This document shows, one piece after another, positions 8,822 to 18,694 of a DNA stretch of 58,852 bases. Each line of letters opens with the position of its first letter. Position 1 is the first letter of the stretch. The DNA is from Candidatus Omnitrophota bacterium (GTDB taxonomy: Bacteria > Hinthialibacterota > Hinthialibacteria > OLB16), in contig JACKFH010000024.1 in assembly GCA_020632575.1 (NCBI GenBank), forward strand, positions 1 through 58,852, written 5' to 3'. Both the position numbers and the translations under genes were made by a program. The notes under the pieces are model-generated. The model was not told the origin of the DNA and made no database searches. It was given only the letters and a program-made list of their open reading frames with translations.

Positions 8822-10246
8822 TTATGTCAAATGATCTCGTATCCACGCGATGAATGGCCCGGGCAGGACTCCGAATCCAATAACCACAAGAGTCAGGATC
8901 GCGAGAACCACACCCCCGCTGAGAGCGAGAGGGGAGAATGTGGATTCTTCTTTTTGGTTGACATCATAGAGAGTGGCCACGACCCGCAAATAGTAGTAAA
9001 GACCGATGGCGCTGTTTAACACCAGAAAGAAAAGCAGCCACCACGTGCTTCCATCAACACCCGCCGCGACGAGATAGAACTTTCCGACAAAGCCAGCGGT
9101 CAATGGGATGCCCGCCAGAGAGAGCAGCATCGCGGTGAGGACTCCGCCCTGGAAGGGGTGACGCCAACCCAAACCACGGTAATCATCCAGTTCTTCGATC
9201 TCACCCGACTTGTTTGCCAGAACGCTGACTACGCCGAACGCACCCAGGGAAGTGGCCATGTAGGCGACCAGGTAATAAACGACCGCCTCGACGGCATAGG
9301 TCCCGCCCGCCAGAAACGCGACCAGCAGATAACCGAGATGAGAGATCGACGAATAAGCGAGAATCCGTTTGATGTTTTCCTGGAGTAATGCCAGCAGATT
9401 CCCGGCGAACATCGATGCCACAGCGATGAGGGCGAGGGCTATCCACAATCCCGTAGGCATTTCCTTTCCACCCATCAGATACAACCGCAAAAGGACTGCG
9501 GTCATGGCTCCCTTTGAAGCGGTCGCGATATAGGCGGTCACCGGAGCCGGAGCGCCTTCATAGATGTCCGGCGTCCACATGTGGAATGGAACCAAAGCCA
9601 ATTTGAAACCCGCCCCAACCAAGGTCAGGGCCAAACCGGCTAACAAAACAGTCTCACGATGGTCTCCACCTTTTACCGCCTCGAGGACCTCGGCGAACCC
9701 CATCCCTCCAAGTTCGAAATAAATGAGCGCCAAACCAAAGATCAAAAATGAGCTCGAAATCGCGGCCAGGACCAGATATTTGATCCCCGCCTCAATGGAT
9801 CGACCGCTTGTTCTTGTATAGGCGATCATCCCGAAGAGGGAGAGGGTGAGTAATTCCAAGCCAATAAAAACTGTGGCGAAGTGAATGGCCGAGACAAGGA
9901 TCATTCCCCCCAAAGTCGCTGTGCACAGGAGCATGTAAAACTCTTCACGATAGCCCGGCCTCTTTTCCAAATAATCCTTCGCGAGCGCGGCCACAGGAAG
10001 ACTCGCCAAGACAAGGAGCGCAATAAAAAAAAGTCCGAACCCATCGACCACCAAAAGAGGCTCTTGAGTGTGTGGGCTTGCTTGGCTCGCGACGAGGACT
10101 GAAACCAGGGTCGCGAGAAATCCTCCCAGCGTGGTCCACGCCACAAGGGCATGATCCCGTCGATAGGAGATCTCTCCCATTAACGCCAAAATGAGAACAG
10201 AGAGGACAATGAAGGGGAGTAGGGAAAGAAAATCCGTCGAAGTCAT
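8822..10246 (-). CDS. nuoN: NADH-quinone oxidoreductase subunit N
   Basis: A 474-residue antiporter-like membrane subunit of complex I, one of three that drive proton translocation. Typical motifs are LVPFHMWTPDIYEGAP with the following helix containing ASKGAM, and LLQENIKRILAYSSISHLGYLL. The open frame runs on upstream, but the real start is the ATG at 10246, which overlaps the nuoM stop in an ATGA. This ATG gives a hydrophobic first helix (LSLLPFIVLSVLILAL) and the expected length. It is the last gene of the nuo operon, and no strong terminator hairpin follows in the 157 bp before the next gene. Confidence 0.97.
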   Translation of the reverse strand: MTSTDFLSLLPFIVLSVLILALMGEISYRRDHALVAWTTLGGFLATLVSVLVASQASPHTQEPLLVVDGFGLFFIALLVLASLPVAALAKDYLEKRPGYREEFYMLLCTATLGGMILVSAIHFATVFIGLELLTLSLFGMIAYTRTSGRSIEAGIKYLVLAAISSSFLIFGLALIYFELGGMGFAEVLEAVKGGDHRETVLLAGLALTLVGAGFKLALVPFHMWTPDIYEGAPAPVTAYIATASKGAMTAVLLRLYLMGGKEMPTGLWIALALIAVASMFAGNLLALLQENIKRILAYSSISHLGYLLVAFLAGGTYAVEAVVYYLVAYMATSLGAFGVVSVLANKSGEIEELDDYRGLGWRHPFQGGVLTAMLLSLAGIPLTAGFVGKFYLVAAGVDGSTWWLLFFLVLNSAIGLYYYLRVVATLYDVNQKEESTFSPLALSGGVVLAILTLVVIGFGVLPGPFIAWIRDHLT

Positions 10247-11763
10247 TGGCTCTCTCCCGATATCGCATTGTGTTCGGCCATGGGAGTCGCGGCACTGCTC
10301 TGGATCGATTTCAGCGTGGGAGTGACCGCGTTGATCGCGGGTTGCGGATAAACACCGAGCCAAATCAATCCAAGCGCGAAGGCTCCATTCAATGCGCGTT
10401 CCCGAAGTGTGAGGTCCGGGTATGCCTTTTCATCCTGACGGGGACCATGGAATGCCCGGCGGATCAAACGAAGCGAATAGAGCGTCGCCGCGATCAGCCC
10501 GAGGGTGGCGAGGATCGTGAGTTTGGGCGCCACCTGAAAGGAACCGACCAGAATCATAAACTCCGCCACAAAATTTCCCAAACCGGGCAGTCCCAAAGAA
10601 GCCATCGCGAAGAACATCGTGGCCACCCCGAAACCGGGAATCGCATCCCAAAGGCCGCCCATCTTCCGCATATCTCTGGTGTGAATACGCTCGTACAAAG
10701 CGCCGACCAACATGAACTGGGCGCCCGCCGAGAGACCGTGGCAGATCATCTGGATCACCACTCCCTTCAGCGCGAAGTCGGTCCCGGCGAAAATCCCAAG
10801 CAGCACGAATCCCATGTGGCTCACACTGGTGTAAGCGACCAATCGTTTCATATCGTCCTGGGCGAAAGCCAAAATGGCCGCGTACAAGATCCCGATGACC
10901 CCGAGGATCATGGCCGTCGTTGAAAACTCATGAACCGCCGTGGGAAACAGCGGAAGAATAAACCGGAGCATTCCATAGGCGCCGGTCTTCAGGAGAATCC
11001 CCGCCAGAATAATGCTTCCCGCAGTCGGCGCCTCGGTGTGAGCATCGGCCAGCCATGGGTGGAAGGGGAAGGCGGGCAACTTGGTGGCGAAAGCCACAAA
11101 GAAACCGAGCATGATCCACTTCGCAGCAGGGCCATGGAGAGGGTTCTGGAGAAAGACATTGTAATCGAAAGTCACACCTTGACCGTTTCCGGGGTGAAGC
11201 AACGCCAGCGCAACAATCGAGATCAGCATGAGTAACCCGCTTGCCTGGGTGAACAGGAAAAACTTTACCGCGGCATACCGGCGATTCTCGTGGCCCCAGA
11301 TCCGGATCAGGAGATACATCGGAACCAGCATGACCTCCCAGAAGAAGAAAAACAGAAACAGGTCCATCGCCAGAAAGACACCCAGAACCCCGGAGAGGAT
11401 CCACAGGAAATTAAAATGGAAGAATCCGACCCGCTCCTGGATCTCCGTCCAGGAGGCGCCCACCCCAATGAGTCCGAGGAAGAGAGTGAGCAGGACCATC
11501 ACCAGGCTGAGTCCATCCATGGCGAAATGGAACGAGATCCCGAACTGCGGAATCCAGGGCTGACTCCATTCGATGAACCAGCGGCTGTCTCCAGGGTTTC
11601 CCGATCCTCCCAGGTAGTGAAAGGCGAGTCCTAAAGCCAGGAGCGCATCGAGTCCCAAAGCCCCGAGAGAGATCCACCGGCAGGCGGTCGAATCCTTGCC
11701 TCCCATCCATCCGGCGATGAGGCCTCCCGCCAAGGGTATGAACACCAACAGGACGAGTGTCAT
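10243..11763 (-). CDS. nuoM: NADH-quinone oxidoreductase subunit M
   Basis: A 506-residue antiporter-like subunit of the complex I membrane arm. Signature segments are LPAFPFHPWLADAHTEAPTAG, with the conserved Lys in the next helix (GILLKTGAYGMLRF), and DDMKRLVAYTSVSHMGFVLLG. The start is the ATG at 11763, overlapping the nuoL stop as ATGA; upstream in-frame codons lie inside nuoL. Its own stop overlaps the nuoN start in the same way, so L, M and N are likely made in fixed ratio by translational coupling. Confidence 0.97.
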   Translation of the reverse strand: MTLVLLVFIPLAGGLIAGWMGGKDSTACRWISLGALGLDALLALGLAFHYLGGSGNPGDSRWFIEWSQPWIPQFGISFHFAMDGLSLVMVLLTLFLGLIGVGASWTEIQERVGFFHFNFLWILSGVLGVFLAMDLFLFFFFWEVMLVPMYLLIRIWGHENRRYAAVKFFLFTQASGLLMLISIVALALLHPGNGQGVTFDYNVFLQNPLHGPAAKWIMLGFFVAFATKLPAFPFHPWLADAHTEAPTAGSIILAGILLKTGAYGMLRFILPLFPTAVHEFSTTAMILGVIGILYAAILAFAQDDMKRLVAYTSVSHMGFVLLGIFAGTDFALKGVVIQMICHGLSAGAQFMLVGALYERIHTRDMRKMGGLWDAIPGFGVATMFFAMASLGLPGLGNFVAEFMILVGSFQVAPKLTILATLGLIAATLYSLRLIRRAFHGPRQDEKAYPDLTLRERALNGAFALGLIWLGVYPQPAINAVTPTLKSIQSSAATPMAEHNAISGESQ

Positions 11764-13667
11764 TTGAATAGCAACGCTCCCAAGATCATCACCGAACCGA
11801 CTGTCACCCAGGCGGCGTACCACCTGACCCTGCCGGTTTGGGTCAGGCTGAGAACCGAATGGGTGAGCTGAGTCGCTCCCGCGATCGCCGAATAGAATCC
11901 ATCCACAATGTCCGCCTTGTTCACCTCGGAGATCCAGCGGAAGGGTTGGACAAAAACTTTGTCGTAAAAAGCGTCGAACCCCCAACCGCTCTTCCAGAAG
12001 TGATGGAGCCGCGATCCGGTGGGTGTGCTGGCGAGAGAATCGGCGGAGGCGGGGTTCTTCAGGAAGAACCACCAGGCGATCAAAACTCCCGCCAGAGATC
12101 CGACTCCAGCCAGGATTTGAAACATTGCCTCGCCGCCCGGCTCCGCCATCGTTTGCGCGTGTTCGCCCGCCGATTCAAACGCGGTCCCCATAAAATGAGA
12201 AAACATCTGGATGTGCCCCATATTGTGGGGGAGTTCGATGAACCCAGCCACCAAAGACAGGGCCGCCAGTATGATAAGTGGAATGAGTATTGTGAGACCG
12301 GGTTTGTGGTGGACATGATTCTTCGCCTCGCCGAAGAACGAGATAAAAACCATCCGGAAGGTGTAGATCGAGGTCATGATTGCGCCGATCCAGGCGCCCA
12401 GCCACAGCAGGAAGGAGCCGTGCTCGGAGGAATAAGCCGCCCACAGGATCGCGTCCTTACTGTAAAAACCCGCGTCGATGAGGGGTATCCCGGCCAGGGC
12501 GGCGGATCCAATCAGAAAGGTCCAAAAGACCACCGGGAGCTGTTTCCAAAGGCCGCCCATCTTGAACATGTTTTGTTCGTCGTGAAGAGCGTGGATGACG
12601 CCCCCGGCCGCGAGGAATAAGAGGGCTTTGAAAAAGGCGTGAGTCATGAAATGAAACATGGCCGCCGACCAAGCGCCCACCCCCAGGGCCAGGAACATGT
12701 ACCCGATTTGGCTGATGGTGGAATAGGCGAGGACCCGTTTAATGTCGGTCTGAACCAGTGCGCTGAACCCCGCCAGCAAGAGGGTCAGGCATCCCACAAC
12801 GGCCACTGCCATCATGGCTGTGGAGGAGAGTTCAAACAGCACATGAGTTCGAGCGATGAGATAAACCCCCGCGGTCACCATGGTCGCGGCATGGATCAAT
12901 GCGGAAACCGGAGTCGGACCCGCCATCGCATCGGGCAACCAGGTCTGGAGCGGCAGCTGGCCGGATTTTCCGACCGCCCCTCCCAGAAGAAGGAGCGCCG
13001 CGAGTGTGGCCATCCCCGAAGCGGGTCCCCATTCGGATTGCGCTCTCTCCATCAAACCTTGAACATCCAAAGTTCCGAGTTGGACCACCAACAAGAAGAA
13101 TCCAATCGCCATCACCGTGTCCCCGACACGAGTCACAATAAAGGCTTTCTGCGCGGCGGTGCAATTCGCGGGTTCCCGATACCAGAAACCGATGAGGAGA
13201 TAACTGCAAAGGCCCACACCCTCCCAACCGATGTAGAGCAAGAGCAGGTTGTCCGCCAGCACGAGAACCAACATAGCGAACACGAACAGGTTCATGCAGG
13301 CGAAGAACCTCGCGAAATCCTTGTCGGTCCCCATGTACTCGATCGAGTAGACATGGATCAAGAATCCGACCCCTGTCACCACCCCGGCCATCACCAAGGC
13401 CAGAGCATCGAGATAAAAAGCGATTTGTGGATGGAAGTCGCCTACTGAAATCCATGTCCAGAGCACTTGATGAAAAGCGTGCCCCTCGGGTGGATTGGTA
13501 ATAAAAGCGTATGCGACCAGGGACGTGACAGCGGCGGAAACTCCAACCGATCCCGCGCCGACCAGCGCGAGGATCTTGCGTGGCAGCCGCTCTCCAAAAA
13601 AGAGGAGGATCAAGAAACCCAAGAAAGGAAAGACGGGAATCGTCCACAGAAGATTCAACATGCTCAT
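11760..13667 (-). CDS. nuoL: NADH-quinone oxidoreductase subunit L
   Basis: A 635-residue subunit, the largest of the three antiporter-like proteins, at the distal end of the membrane arm. It contains LLLLGGAVGKSGQLPLQTWLPDAM and TPVSALIHAATMVTAGVYL, which carry the conserved Lys and His of the proton channel. Length fits the usual 610-650 residues and includes the C-terminal lateral-helix region. The first ATG at 13667 overlaps the nuoK stop (ATGA); a second in-frame ATG two codons later is an alternative. Confidence 0.97.
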   Translation of the reverse strand: MSMLNLLWTIPVFPFLGFLILLFFGERLPRKILALVGAGSVGVSAAVTSLVAYAFITNPPEGHAFHQVLWTWISVGDFHPQIAFYLDALALVMAGVVTGVGFLIHVYSIEYMGTDKDFARFFACMNLFVFAMLVLVLADNLLLLYIGWEGVGLCSYLLIGFWYREPANCTAAQKAFIVTRVGDTVMAIGFFLLVVQLGTLDVQGLMERAQSEWGPASGMATLAALLLLGGAVGKSGQLPLQTWLPDAMAGPTPVSALIHAATMVTAGVYLIARTHVLFELSSTAMMAVAVVGCLTLLLAGFSALVQTDIKRVLAYSTISQIGYMFLALGVGAWSAAMFHFMTHAFFKALLFLAAGGVIHALHDEQNMFKMGGLWKQLPVVFWTFLIGSAALAGIPLIDAGFYSKDAILWAAYSSEHGSFLLWLGAWIGAIMTSIYTFRMVFISFFGEAKNHVHHKPGLTILIPLIILAALSLVAGFIELPHNMGHIQMFSHFMGTAFESAGEHAQTMAEPGGEAMFQILAGVGSLAGVLIAWWFFLKNPASADSLASTPTGSRLHHFWKSGWGFDAFYDKVFVQPFRWISEVNKADIVDGFYSAIAGATQLTHSVLSLTQTGRVRWYAAWVTVGSVMILGALLFK

Positions 13668-13972
13668 CCTCTCATCGAACTGGTCGAATCGTTATCCAGC
13701 GTATGGAAGCGCCGGTAGATTTGGTTCACCAGAGCCAGACCGACCGCCACTTCGGCGGCGGCAACCGTTAAGATAAAAATGAAAAAAACCTGGCCGTCGG
13801 GTTGCCCCCACTTTGCACCCGCGACCACGAACGCCAACCCCGCCGCGTTCATCATGATCTCCACGCACATCAGGGTGTAGAGGAGGTTGCGGCGCACCAA
13901 AACTCCCAAGAGCCCGATGGCGAACAGTCCCGCCGCCAACACCAAACCTCCGTTCACCGGCAGCACTGTCAT
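13664..13972 (-). CDS. nuoK: NADH-quinone oxidoreductase subunit K
   Basis: A 102-residue protein with three membrane helices and the usual NuoK length. The conserved Glu in helix 2 (LYTLMCVEIMMNAAGLAF) and the Glu in helix 3 (VAAAEVAVGLAL) are both present; they take part in the proton path at the membrane-arm entrance. Both ends overlap neighbours by four bases (ATGA with nuoJ upstream and nuoL downstream). Confidence 0.97.
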   Translation of the reverse strand: MTVLPVNGGLVLAAGLFAIGLLGVLVRRNLLYTLMCVEIMMNAAGLAFVVAGAKWGQPDGQVFFIFILTVAAAEVAVGLALVNQIYRRFHTLDNDSTSSMRG

Positions 13973-14493
13973 TGGATCGCCTCCTCGGTCGTCTCATCGG
14001 GAAGGCTTCGTTTCCCGAGGTGGTAGGCGGCCACAATCCCGGCGAGGAGCAGCATCGAAGCGAATTCCACCGCCAAATAATACTTGCCAATCAAGGCCAC
14101 GCCGACTTGTTTGGGATCGATTTCCGAAGCGGCGGCGGTGGCGGAGGGTTCTCCGGAAACCACGACATAAATCATCTCCACAAAAAGGACGAGGCAGAGA
14201 AGGGAAGGGCCGACCCAAACGGAGGGCCGCAAAAACTGACTTTCCTCGGAGGCGACATTAGGTCCCAGGTTGAGCATCATGATCATGAACACGAACAACA
14301 CCATGATCGCCCCAGCGTAGACAATCACCTCGAGCAATGCGATGAACGGGGCCCCCAACACATAGAAGACCGAGGCGACAGCCAGGAACGAGACCACCAA
14401 ATACAGCAGTCCATGGACCGGATGACGCGAAGTCACCACCATCGCGGTCGCCAAAATTGCGATACAGGAAAAGAGATAGAAGGCGAAAGTCAT
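13969..14493 (-). CDS. nuoJ: NADH-quinone oxidoreductase subunit J
   Basis: A 174-residue membrane subunit with five predicted helices. The segment LLEVIVYAGAIMVLFVFMIMMLNL is the recognisable NuoJ core containing the helix-3 region that changes shape between states. It starts 16 bases after nuoI and overlaps nuoK at its stop. Confidence 0.96.
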   Translation of the reverse strand: MTFAFYLFSCIAILATAMVVTSRHPVHGLLYLVVSFLAVASVFYVLGAPFIALLEVIVYAGAIMVLFVFMIMMLNLGPNVASEESQFLRPSVWVGPSLLCLVLFVEMIYVVVSGEPSATAAASEIDPKQVGVALIGKYYLAVEFASMLLLAGIVAAYHLGKRSLPDETTEEAIQ

Positions 14494-14509
14494 GTTTGCT
14501 CCAACCGTC

Positions 14510-15025
14510 TCAGGGCATGAGGCTCCGGGTGTTCACCGGAGGCTCCTCGCAGTCGGCCTCTCCTTTCCCTTTGCCGCCGATGGCGAGTCCCGCCACTCGG
14601 TAGAAGTTGTAATCCGGATATTTTCCGGGGCCGCTAATCAAGAGATCCTCTTTCTCGTAAACAAGATTCTTACGGTTGTATTCCCCCATTTCGAAATCGG
14701 GGGTCAACTGAATGGCGTAAGTCGGACAGGCCTCCTCACACAATCCGCAGAAAATGCAACGGGAAAAATTGATCCGGAAGAATTCGGGATAGCGACGGCC
14801 ATGACCGTCCTCGGTCGCTTGAAGGGCGATGCAGGCCACCGGACAAACAACCGAACAAAGGTTGCAGGCGACACACCGTTCCTCGCCATCCGGATCGCGT
14901 GAAAGGATGATGCGCCCGCGCCACCGGGGCGGTTGTTGGGGGAGCACATCGGGGTACTCCTGTGTTTCACGCTTGTGAAACATGTGAAGGAAAATGATCC
15001 ACATGGTTCGGAGTAAACTCAACAT
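14510..15025 (-). CDS. nuoI: NADH-quinone oxidoreductase subunit I (two 4Fe-4S clusters)
   Basis: A 171-residue peripheral-arm ferredoxin-like subunit. Two complete cluster motifs are present, CVACNLCSVVCPVAC and CIFCGLCEEACPTY, which hold N6a and N6b and pass electrons from NuoG to NuoB. The N-terminus (LLRTMWIIFLHMFHK) is the usual amphipathic helix that contacts the membrane arm. The tail from residue 125 on is more variable. It starts four bases after the nuoH stop. Confidence 0.97.
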   Translation of the reverse strand: MLSLLRTMWIIFLHMFHKRETQEYPDVLPQQPPRWRGRIILSRDPDGEERCVACNLCSVVCPVACIALQATEDGHGRRYPEFFRINFSRCIFCGLCEEACPTYAIQLTPDFEMGEYNRKNLVYEKEDLLISGPGKYPDYNFYRVAGLAIGGKGKGEADCEEPPVNTRSLMP

Positions 15026-15029
15026 TCTT

Positions 15030-15983
15030 TCACCTCATCGCCAACACCACGGCGCCGGTCACCATCAGGTTGAGCAGCGCCAGGGGGAACATGAGTTTCC
15101 ACCCGAAGGCGATCAATTGGTCGTAACGGGGGCGAGCGAAAGAGGCCCGCATCCAGATAAAGATCACAAGGAAGAAAAAGACTTTCAGAAGGAACCACAC
15201 CACCGGATGGAACCAGGGTCCATGCCACCCGCCGAAATAGAGCAGCACCACCAAGGCGGAGATGAGCGTGATGCCGATATATTCGCCGATGAAGAACATT
15301 CCGAATTTCAGGCTCGAATATTCGGCGTGGAACCCGGCGATCAATTCGGCTTCCGCCTCCGGAAGATCGAAGGGCAGCCGATGGGTCTCGGCCACTCCCG
15401 CTGTGAAAAAGAGGAAGAACCCAAGGAATTGAGGGATGCAAAACCAGACGTTTTGTTGCGCCTCGACGATGTCGCTGATCCGGAACGATCCGGCCATCAT
15501 GACCACTCCCATCAGGGAAAGTCCCATGAAGACTTCGTACGCCAACATCTGACCGGCGGCCCGCAATCCCCCGAGCAGGGAGTACTTGTTATTGGAGGCC
15601 CATCCAGCAAGCGTGACACTATAAACCCCAAGCGACGACATCGCCAAAAAGAAGAGCAACCCCACACTGAGATCCGAAATGTGCCAGCCCGGACCAAAGG
15701 GAATGACCGCGAAAGCCAAAAGGGTCGTCGCGTTGATGATGCAAGGGGCGAGGATAAAGGTCGCTTTATCAGCGAACGGAGGAATCCAATCCTCCTTGAA
15801 AATCATCTTGATCGCGTCCGCGGCGACTTGGAGGAGCCCGAAGGGCCCGACACGGTTGGGGCCATAGCGGTCCTGCCAAAGGGCAAGCATCCGGCGCTCC
15901 AGCCAGATCATCCCCGGCGCGATCGTCATCACCACCGCGAGCACGAAGACAATCATGAGTATCGGCCAATAGGCGTCGATCAC
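15030..15983 (-). CDS. nuoH: NADH-quinone oxidoreductase subunit H
   Basis: A 317-residue membrane subunit forming most of the quinone-binding chamber. Recognisable parts are ERRMLALWQDRYGPNRVGPFG followed by LLQVAADAIKMIFKEDW, and the acidic loop RLPFDLPEAEAELIAGFHAEY. The second loop carries the conserved Glu/Asp residues that link quinone reduction to proton pumping. Its ATG overlaps the nuoG stop (ATGA). Confidence 0.97.
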   Translation of the reverse strand: MIDAYWPILMIVFVLAVVMTIAPGMIWLERRMLALWQDRYGPNRVGPFGLLQVAADAIKMIFKEDWIPPFADKATFILAPCIINATTLLAFAVIPFGPGWHISDLSVGLLFFLAMSSLGVYSVTLAGWASNNKYSLLGGLRAAGQMLAYEVFMGLSLMGVVMMAGSFRISDIVEAQQNVWFCIPQFLGFFLFFTAGVAETHRLPFDLPEAEAELIAGFHAEYSSLKFGMFFIGEYIGITLISALVVLLYFGGWHGPWFHPVVWFLLKVFFFLVIFIWMRASFARPRYDQLIAFGWKLMFPLALLNLMVTGAVVLAMR

Positions 15984-18691
15984 TGCTTCACTCCTTGCTG
16001 GACCTTAAACGATCCGCTCATTGCCACGGCTTCCGGGAATTCGGGCAACCCCATGGGAATCCCCGCGACGCCCCTCGGAAGAGAATTTTCAAAAGTTACT
16101 TTGAGGGTCACCGAATTCTCTCCGGCGGGAACATCAATTTCCGATTCCTCATCAAGTCCGCACTGCTTGGCGTCCTCGGGATGGATTGCCACATAGGGAC
16201 GCGGGCGGAGTTCATCGATTCCAGGGGAGTGAACGCTCAATTCGTCGGATCCGAATATATGATGGACGTGGGCGATCAGGAGATGTCCCTCTTCTGGCGA
16301 AAACGCGGCGGGAATACTCGAATAGTATTGTCCCGGTGATGCCTCGCCCGGTATCGGTTCGAGCAATCTCTTGCCCGGATCCCCTCCACGCATCGGACCT
16401 CCAACCTCTTCTTGGAATTTGTTGAGGGATTGAACGGAGTTCCACCCCGGCGCCCAGAATCGAGAGGCTAACCCGGAGGGTGGTTTCCCATGAAAACCCT
16501 CCATCGAGAAGGCGAGCGGCGAATCGGGATCTTGAGGCGGCTTGGGCTCGTGAATGTCGATATTGGCCCGCATCGCTGTCCGACCGCTGTAACGGTGAGG
16601 TTGACGGGGTATCTTTTGTCCCGCGATCCGGAAGTCGGCGGAAACCACAGCGTCGAGCGCGGGCGCAAGATCCGGAATCTCCGAGGCGAGACTTTCCAAG
16701 ACGTCATCCAAGTCGTTCCAACTTTTCGCTTTCGCATTCCCGGTCTCGAGAAGGAGATCGCGAATCCATCTCCAACTCTCCTGAATGGGGTCGGGAGGAA
16801 CAAAGACCTGATAGAAAGCCTGCACCCGTCCCTCGCTGTTGACCATTGTTCCGTCCGATTCGGCGAATGTCCCACACGGAAGGATCGCGCTCGCATTGGC
16901 GGTGGTCCGATTCTCCAAGTGGTCGATGCAGGAAATTTGAGAAACTTCTTCAAACAGGCGGTCTATTTCTTCCAACGCTCCACGGCGATACAGGTCGATT
17001 TCGAGAACGATCACAGTGGCTGGATGATTCGCGTTTACATACTCCAGCGCCTCCTCGAGACCTTTCTCCTCCAGCATGGATACGCCCAACGAGTTACATT
17101 CGGGGAAATTCAGACTGATCCCCGCCTGAACGCCAGAAGAGCATAGCGCGCGCGACACATTGGCAGCCGCTTCGAGCACCGCCGATTCGCCGCTGCCAGT
17201 TCCCGACACCACCAAAGGTTTCTTGGCGTTTTTTAGGACCTCGGCGATCCTCTTCGCCGCCTCTTCAGTCTCTTGATCGAGACCACTTGGGGCGGGCGCG
17301 GATTCATCGATATGATGCGCCACCGCGAATCCGAGCCGAGCGATATCGGAGGGCGCCAGGCGATAGGTCTCGGTTGCGATGTCATCGAGTCGGGTGGCTT
17401 TCACAGATGCGATGAAGAAAGGCCCCTTGGAATCCTGCGCGAACTCACGCACAGCGCCATCATGCCACTGCGGGATGTTGGCCTGAGAGAGAGATTCCAT
17501 GGGGACATTCCTGACACTCTGTCTGAGTTTGAGCGCCAGCATGGGAGCGGTCTGAGTCACATCCTCTCCCAATACGAGAACCGCGTCCGCTTTCTCAGCG
17601 TCATTTAAACTGGCCGACCTCGCCGGTCCCTCTCTGAGGATTTTTAGAGCAAGAGACGCCAGACGGTTCTCCTTCACTCCCAAACCGTTGAAGAATCGAT
17701 CTTTGCCCACTAGTTCTCTCAAAGCGAAATTGCTTTCAAGCGACGCCCTTGGCGAGCCGATGCCAATGGCTCCTTTTCCGTCTTTTAACCAACCCACGAT
17801 TTGGCTGATCGCATCACTCTTGGAAGCGACATCAGAACTCAGTTTGGGTTCACGGATCCGTTCCGAGCTGTTGACAAATTCATAGCCGAACCGCCCCCGG
17901 TCGCAGAGGAAGTAACCGTTCACTTCGCTGTTGTAGCGGTTGAGGATTCTTCTGAGTTGACCGTATCGCTCACCTGGAATGATGTTGCATCCGACGCCGC
18001 AGTGGACACAAATGGAAGGCGCGGTCTGAAGATCCCATTTCCGCGTGTAATGCTTTTTCAACTCTTTGTCGGTGAAGACCCCGGTAGGGCAGACCTCTAC
18101 CAGGTTCCCGCTGAACTCGCTCTCCAAGACCCCATCCTCGAATCGTCCGAAGTAAACGTGGTTCTTGGAGGCGTATTCATCGAGGTCCCGTCCGCCGGCG
18201 TAGTCCCGATAGAACCGCACACAACGATAACAGGTGATGCACCGATTCATTTCGTGGTTGATATGCGGTCCCAAATATTGGTTATTGAAAGTTCGTTTTT
18301 TGAACCGGTAGTCCCGGTAGTTGTGCCCCGACATCACGGTCATATCCTGAAGATGGCACTCGCCCCCTTCATCGCAGATGGGGCAGTCGTGAGGGTGATT
18401 GGTCATCAAAGATTCAATCACAGTGGCGCGGAAAGTCTTCGATTCCGGATCCTCGACGGTGATCCGCATCCCGTCGCTGACAGGGGTCATACACGCCATC
18501 ACCAATCGCCCGTGTTGATCGTCTTTGTCTTTGTACTGCTTGACCGCGCACTGACGGCACGCACCCACTGAACCCAGCGCGGGGTGCCAGCAGAAATAAG
18601 GGAGGTTCAACCCCAGGGACAAGGCGACATGGAGCAGGTTCTTGCCCGCCTCCACTTCGTATTCTTTTCCATCGATCTCGATCGTCGCCAT
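15980..18691 (-). CDS. nuoG: NADH-quinone oxidoreductase subunit G
   Basis: A 903-residue iron-sulfur subunit, close in length to the E. coli type. The N-terminal 2Fe-2S domain has CWHPALGSVGACRQC and then MACMTP. The His-Cys cluster segment is HPHDCPICDEGGECHLQDM, and a further 4Fe-4S set is CITCYRCVRFYRDYAG with CPTG. The CVHCGVGC motif near residue 230, with a later FLCDRG, gives the extra cluster N7 found in E. coli and Thermus. The remaining 600 residues are the molybdopterin-oxidoreductase-like fold without visible cofactor ligands. It begins three bases after the nuoF stop. Confidence 0.96.
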   Translation of the reverse strand: MATIEIDGKEYEVEAGKNLLHVALSLGLNLPYFCWHPALGSVGACRQCAVKQYKDKDDQHGRLVMACMTPVSDGMRITVEDPESKTFRATVIESLMTNHPHDCPICDEGGECHLQDMTVMSGHNYRDYRFKKRTFNNQYLGPHINHEMNRCITCYRCVRFYRDYAGGRDLDEYASKNHVYFGRFEDGVLESEFSGNLVEVCPTGVFTDKELKKHYTRKWDLQTAPSICVHCGVGCNIIPGERYGQLRRILNRYNSEVNGYFLCDRGRFGYEFVNSSERIREPKLSSDVASKSDAISQIVGWLKDGKGAIGIGSPRASLESNFALRELVGKDRFFNGLGVKENRLASLALKILREGPARSASLNDAEKADAVLVLGEDVTQTAPMLALKLRQSVRNVPMESLSQANIPQWHDGAVREFAQDSKGPFFIASVKATRLDDIATETYRLAPSDIARLGFAVAHHIDESAPAPSGLDQETEEAAKRIAEVLKNAKKPLVVSGTGSGESAVLEAAANVSRALCSSGVQAGISLNFPECNSLGVSMLEEKGLEEALEYVNANHPATVIVLEIDLYRRGALEEIDRLFEEVSQISCIDHLENRTTANASAILPCGTFAESDGTMVNSEGRVQAFYQVFVPPDPIQESWRWIRDLLLETGNAKAKSWNDLDDVLESLASEIPDLAPALDAVVSADFRIAGQKIPRQPHRYSGRTAMRANIDIHEPKPPQDPDSPLAFSMEGFHGKPPSGLASRFWAPGWNSVQSLNKFQEEVGGPMRGGDPGKRLLEPIPGEASPGQYYSSIPAAFSPEEGHLLIAHVHHIFGSDELSVHSPGIDELRPRPYVAIHPEDAKQCGLDEESEIDVPAGENSVTLKVTFENSLPRGVAGIPMGLPEFPEAVAMSGSFKVQQGVKQ

Positions 18692-18694
18692 GAA

